Assembly: GCF_001469165.1 (NCBI RefSeq)
Contig: NZ_JABX01000011.1
Coordinates: 1 to 64,000 of the forward strand
Reading direction: 5' to 3'
Length of the DNA stretch: 64,000 nucleotides
Origin: Thiohalocapsa sp. ML1
GTDB taxonomy: Bacteria; Pseudomonadota; Gammaproteobacteria; Chromatiales; Chromatiaceae
Both the position numbers and the translations under genes were made by a program. This document shows positions 60,517 to 64,000 of this stretch, one piece after another. Each line of letters opens with the position of its first letter. Within the stretch, counting starts at the first letter, position 1. The notes beneath the pieces are model-generated. The model did no database searches, was not told the DNA's origin, and worked only from the letters and a program-made list of their open reading frames with translations.

Positions 60517-62490
60517 ATGCCGGACGTGGCGGCGGACCGGCTCGACCAGGTCTTCGGGCCCGGCGGCCTGTTGGCGCAGGCCGTGGACGGCTTCACGCCG
60601 CGGCCCCAGCAGCAGGCGATGGCCGAGCGGGTCGCCGCCGCGCTCGCCGACGGCGAGACCCTGGTCTGCGAGGCCGGTACCGGCACCGGCAAGACCTTTG
60701 CCTATCTGGTGCCGGCGCTGCTCTCCGGGCGCAAGGTCATCGTCGCCACCGGCACCCGCAATCTGCAGGACCAGCTCTTCCATCGCGATCTCCCGACCGT
60801 GCGGCGCGCCCTCGGCGTGCCGGTGCAGGTGGCGCTGCTGAAGGGGCGCGCCAACTATCTTTGCCGCCACCGCCTGGAGCGCGCCGTCGCCGAGCCGACG
60901 GCACTGCGCCCCGAGGTGCGCCGGGACCTGGGCGCCGTGCGCGACTGGGCCGCGGCGACCCGCCTCGGCGACATCGCCGAGATGGCGCTGCCGGAAGACG
61001 CTGCCATCTGGCCGGTGGTGACCTCCACCACGGATAACTGCCTGGGCCAAGACTGCGCACAATGGCAGCGCTGTCATCTGGTCGATGCGCGGCGGCGGGC
61101 GCAGGAGGCGGACCTCGTCGTCATCAACCATCATCTGCTCTGCGCGGACATGGTCCTGCGCGAGGAGGGCTTCGGCGAGGTGCTGCCGAGCGCCGACGCG
61201 GTCATCGTCGACGAGGCCCACCAGCTCGCGGATATCGCGAGCCAGTTCTTCGGCCAGTCGTTCAGCAGCCGGCAGGTGCTGGACTTGGCGCGGGAGCTGC
61301 TCGCCGCCTACCGGGGCGAGGCCGCCGACATGCCGCAACTGCGCACGCTCGGCGACGCCCTGGCCGCCGCGGTGCCGCGCATTCGGCTTGGTTTCGGCGC
61401 CCCGGAGCGCCGCGGTGCCTGGCAGGAGGTCGGCGGCATGGCGGACGTCGCCGACGGGCTCACGGAGCTCGACGAGCTGCTCGGCACGGCGGACGCCGTG
61501 CTGGAACCGCTCGCTGGCCGCTCGAAGGATTTGGATCAATGCAAGGCCCGCGCGGCCCTGCTGCTGCTGCGGCTGCGGGGCATCGTGGAAGGGGGCGACG
61601 CTGCGCAGGTGCGCTGGTTCGAGCTCCACGGCCAGGGCTTTCGGCTGCACCAGACACCGCTCGACGTGGCCGATGTCTTTCACAGCTACCGCGGGCGCCA
61701 GCACGCGGCCTGGGTGTATACCTCGGCGACATTGGCCGTCGGCGGCTCCTTCGCGCACTTCGCGGCCCAGGTCGGCGCCGCCGACGCCGCGACCGCCTGT
61801 TGGGACAGCCCGTTCGACTATCGGCGCCAATCGCTGCTGTTTCTGCCGCCAGACATGCCGGACCCCGCCGCCGCCGACTACGACGCCCGCGTGGCCGACG
61901 CGACGCTCAATGTGATTGCGGCAAGTCGCGGTCGCGCCTTCTGCCTCTTCACCAGCCATCGCGCGCTGCGCCGTGCAGCGGCCCATTTTGCGGGGCGCCT
62001 CGGCTATCCGCTGCTGGTGCAGGGGCAGGCGCCACGCGGGGAGCTTGTCGAGCGCTTCCGCCGGCTCGGTGACGCCGTGCTGCTCGGCACCTCGAGCTTC
62101 TGGGAAGGCGTGGACGTGCGTGGTGAGGCGCTGTCCTGTGTCATCATCGACCGGCTGCCCTTCGCGCCGCCCGGCGATCCGCTGCTGCAGGGGCGCATCG
62201 AGGCGCTGCGTCGGCGCGGCGGCAATCCGTTTCGGGACCTGCAATTGCCCAAGGCCGTGATTACGCTGAAGCAGGGCGCCGGACGCTTGATCCGAGATGC
62301 CGCCGACCGCGGCGTGCTGGTACTCTGCGATCCACGGCTCTTGCAGCGCGGCTACGGGCGGGTGTTCCTCGAGAGCTTGCCGCCGATGGCGCAAAGTCGG
62401 GATTTCGCCGACGTTGTGACATTCTTCAATGCGCCGGAGGCGTTGTCGAGCAATCTGTCTCGGATTGGTTGTGCGCCAGTCAGCACCTAG
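60517..62490 (+). CDS. yoaA: YoaA/DinG-type XPD-like helicase
   Basis: A 657-residue SF2 helicase with a 4Fe-4S domain. Walker A GTGTGKT is near residue 58 and the DEAH box near 230. The Fe-S cysteines appear in YLCRHRL and in CLGQDCAQWQRC (residues about 115 and 178-189). Motif VI is near QGAGRLIR. It helps repair stalled replication forks. tsaB lies about 1.3 kb downstream, with one gene between; in E. coli yoaA is directly next to tsaB. Confidence 0.92.
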   Translation: MPDVAADRLDQVFGPGGLLAQAVDGFTPRPQQQAMAERVAAALADGETLVCEAGTGTGKTFAYLVPALLSGRKVIVATGTRNLQDQLFHRDLPTVRRALGVPVQVALLKGRANYLCRHRLERAVAEPTALRPEVRRDLGAVRDWAAATRLGDIAEMALPEDAAIWPVVTSTTDNCLGQDCAQWQRCHLVDARRRAQEADLVVINHHLLCADMVLREEGFGEVLPSADAVIVDEAHQLADIASQFFGQSFSSRQVLDLARELLAAYRGEAADMPQLRTLGDALAAAVPRIRLGFGAPERRGAWQEVGGMADVADGLTELDELLGTADAVLEPLAGRSKDLDQCKARAALLLLRLRGIVEGGDAAQVRWFELHGQGFRLHQTPLDVADVFHSYRGRQHAAWVYTSATLAVGGSFAHFAAQVGAADAATACWDSPFDYRRQSLLFLPPDMPDPAAADYDARVADATLNVIAASRGRAFCLFTSHRALRRAAAHFAGRLGYPLLVQGQAPRGELVERFRRLGDAVLLGTSSFWEGVDVRGEALSCVIIDRLPFAPPGDPLLQGRIEALRRRGGNPFRDLQLPKAVITLKQGAGRLIRDAADRGVLVLCDPRLLQRGYGRVFLESLPPMAQSRDFADVVTFFNAPEALSSNLSRIGCAPVST

Positions 62491-62852
62491 GAATGATGTT
62501 TTAAACTATAGTTGACGGCGGAAAAGAACAAAGCGGTTGGGATGCGCCACCTGGGTCGCATCCGCCTGGCCGGGGTCACGGGTCATCGGACGGCACCGCG
62601 CGTTGGGCGCCGTCGGCTCGCTGCCTACGACGCCCGCTGCGCCGCGGGCAGTCAAGTCCGCTGGCCTCCTAAGGAAAGAACCGCACGCTGCTGGGAAATG
62701 GGCCGGACGCGACGTATTTGCGTTCCGGCAATGTGCTTCGGTCCCGTGGGTCGTGCCAAGACCCGGTCCGGGGACCCCGATGCGCGCCCGCCGTATGACA
62801 TCCGGCGGCGCCGCAACGGCGCGAAGCAGCGCCGGGCAGCTAGAGATTGCCG
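62491..62852. other. Gap between yoaA and the next gene
   Basis: No convincing gene. An AT-rich patch just after yoaA (about 62492-62512) might be a promoter. Frames here are short and of unusual composition. Confidence 0.4.
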
Positions 62853-63806
62853 ATGCAGCAAGAATTTTCCATAGATCCGCAGTCGCGGGCGGTGTCGGCA
62901 CCGCGGATCGACAGCGCGCCGATGTCCGCGGATGCCGTTGCCGAGCGCCTGGAGCATCTGGGCGGCCTACCCTTGAAGCAGGCCCTGCCCATGCTGCTGC
63001 TGGAGCTGAGCCGGCTGCGCGAGGCGCGCATGGACGCCGAGGAGCGCGTCGAGCTGATGCAGGCCCTCAAGCGGCCGGTGCTGAAGGCCGCGGCGAGCCT
63101 GCCGAAGCCGACGCCGGGCTCGCGCACGGCGCTGCGCGCCGCCGAGGGCATGACATTGGAGCAGCGCCTGATCCACATGATGATCGGCAACCTGCGCCAG
63201 ACGCTGTACGACTACGATCGTGCCCAAGGCAGCCGTTTGGTGGAGGACGACGGCCGGCGTGTGTGGTTGTTGCAGCAGGTGTTCCGATTCTTCGTCCGGC
63301 AAATGCGCTATGCCGTGGACTGGGAGCGTCCCTGGCCTGTCCACACGTGGCAGGACCTGCACGACCTCTTCGTTTACCTCGTCGTGCGCGGCTCGGTGCC
63401 GCTGGACTCGGCCTTCACCGTGGCCGTTTTCGACGATGAATTCGACGCCGCCGTCGAGTACAAGCGGCTCCTGCTGCTCGGGCTCGTGGACGGGCTGACC
63501 CAGCGGCGGGCCCAGACAGACGCGTATTTTCACCTGCTCAAGCGCTGGGCCGCCGACAGCAGCCTCGTCGAGCCGGAAAAGGCCATGGGACGGCAGGACG
63601 TGATCGCGGTTCAGGTCACCCAGGACGCACCACCGCAGTTGGTCCGGGGCAAGCTCACGATCTCCTTCCGTGGTTGGGTGCTGCGCCCGGCGGAGGGCTG
63701 CGTCAGCTTCATTGCACAGATGCGCCGCAGCGGCCGGGTTTCCGCGGCGGCGGGCGGGGGCGCAGAGGCCGCCCTGGAAGCGGGCGCGGCGCAGCGGCAG
63801 ATCTGA
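62853..63806 (+). CDS. Conserved-looking hypothetical protein upstream of tsaB
   Basis: 317 residues, soluble, no signal. RLIHMMIGNLRQTLYDYDRA near 110-129, WLLQQVFRFFVRQMRYAVDW near 140-159, and a C-terminal beta-rich part (LVRGKLTISFRGWVLRPAEG) are the main blocks. The family is not known to me. It sits 13 bases before the tsaB start, so it is probably co-transcribed. The ATG at 62853 was chosen over a TTG two codons before. Confidence 0.75.
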   Translation: MQQEFSIDPQSRAVSAPRIDSAPMSADAVAERLEHLGGLPLKQALPMLLLELSRLREARMDAEERVELMQALKRPVLKAAASLPKPTPGSRTALRAAEGMTLEQRLIHMMIGNLRQTLYDYDRAQGSRLVEDDGRRVWLLQQVFRFFVRQMRYAVDWERPWPVHTWQDLHDLFVYLVVRGSVPLDSAFTVAVFDDEFDAAVEYKRLLLLGLVDGLTQRRAQTDAYFHLLKRWAADSSLVEPEKAMGRQDVIAVQVTQDAPPQLVRGKLTISFRGWVLRPAEGCVSFIAQMRRSGRVSAAAGGGAEAALEAGAAQRQI

Positions 63807-63819
63807 CCGGGGCATGATG

Positions 63820-64000
63820 ATGCGAATCCTCGCCCTCGACACCTCGGCGGGTCATTGCTCGGCTGCGCTCTTGCAAGACGGGGAGCTGACGCAGCGCCTC
63901 GAAGCTGCCGCGCGTCGCCACGGCGACCTGCTGCTCGGCATGCTGCAGGAGCTGCTTGCCGCGGCCGGCCTGCGGCCCGCGGACCTTGATGCCATTGCCT
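63820..64000 (+). CDS. tsaB: TsaB, N-terminal part (cut by window end)
   Basis: RILALDTSAGHCSAALLQDG is the ASKHA-fold start of TsaB (YeaZ), which forms the t6A37 threonylcarbamoyl-transfer complex with TsaD and TsaE. Three in-frame ATGs lie side by side (63814, 63817, 63820). The last has the best distance to GGGG and gives the usual MRILALDTS start. The gene runs off the right edge. Confidence 0.9.
   Translation, partial: MRILALDTSAGHCSAALLQDGELTQRLEAAARRHGDLLLGMLQELLAAAGLRPADLDAIA

Overview
This 64 kb window is GC-rich DNA, most likely from a gammaproteobacterium. The collinear miaB-phoH-ybeY-corC cluster, purM-purN, purL, the Mla lipid-transport genes, mrcB (PBP1B) and a YoaA-type helicase shortly before tsaB all fit. 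A phosphoribulokinase gene indicates a Calvin cycle, and a PEP-CTERM-like protein sits beside a PrsT-type TPR lipoprotein. I infer an autotrophic member of the Chromatiales (a purple sulfur bacterium or close relative); no gene here names the genus.

Layout. 0.2-3.5 kb: a hybrid sensor kinase and phosphoribulokinase, divergent. 3.7-4.6 kb: a decayed ISAzo13-family transposase and unassigned DNA. 4.6-15.8 kb: one compact plus-strand operon encoding an Mrp-antiporter/complex I-like membrane complex, in the order I recall for archaeal Mbx/Mbs. Two antiporter subunits are fused into one 1041-residue protein, and the NuoI-like ferredoxin subunit is fused to a GltD/NfnB-like FAD-NAD(P)H oxidoreductase. 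A rubrerythrin-like diiron protein ends the operon. 15.8-22.0 kb: an accessory zone with a VapBC pair, a long palindrome, a broken PEP-CTERM gene, an HTH / N6-adenine methylase / PIN-nuclease operon, a deleted second copy of that operon's end, a duplicated scrap of corC and a decayed transglutaminase gene. 22.0-30.5 kb: corC, ybeY, phoH, miaB, a DUF3800 protein and mlaD-mlaF-mlaE. lnt, the usual neighbour of corC, is absent.

30.5-33.4 kb: a repeat-rich zone with a duplicated gene fragment, a DUF1902/HicA toxin-antitoxin remnant, BIME-like inverted repeats, an integron-cassette-like NTF2 gene with attC-like hairpins, 219-bp direct repeats and a family of short repeats. 33.4-50.2 kb: housekeeping and stress genes: alpha/beta hydrolase, NhaR-like regulator, purN, purM, class D beta-lactamase homologue, purL, selO, pirin, CDGSH Fe-S protein, mtaB, a secreted Hsp20-like protein and several hypotheticals. 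50.3-64.0 kb: PEP-CTERM-like protein and PrsT, a YadG/YadH-type ABC exporter, mrcB, a TPR lipoprotein, a YoaA/DinG-type helicase, a conserved hypothetical and the start of tsaB.

The most unusual content is (i) the Mbx-type complex whose electron-input module is fused to an NAD(P)H:flavin oxidoreductase and which lacks hydrogenase metal ligands, and (ii) the HTH-methylase-PIN operon with a palindromic site at its front and a partial copy 2 kb away.
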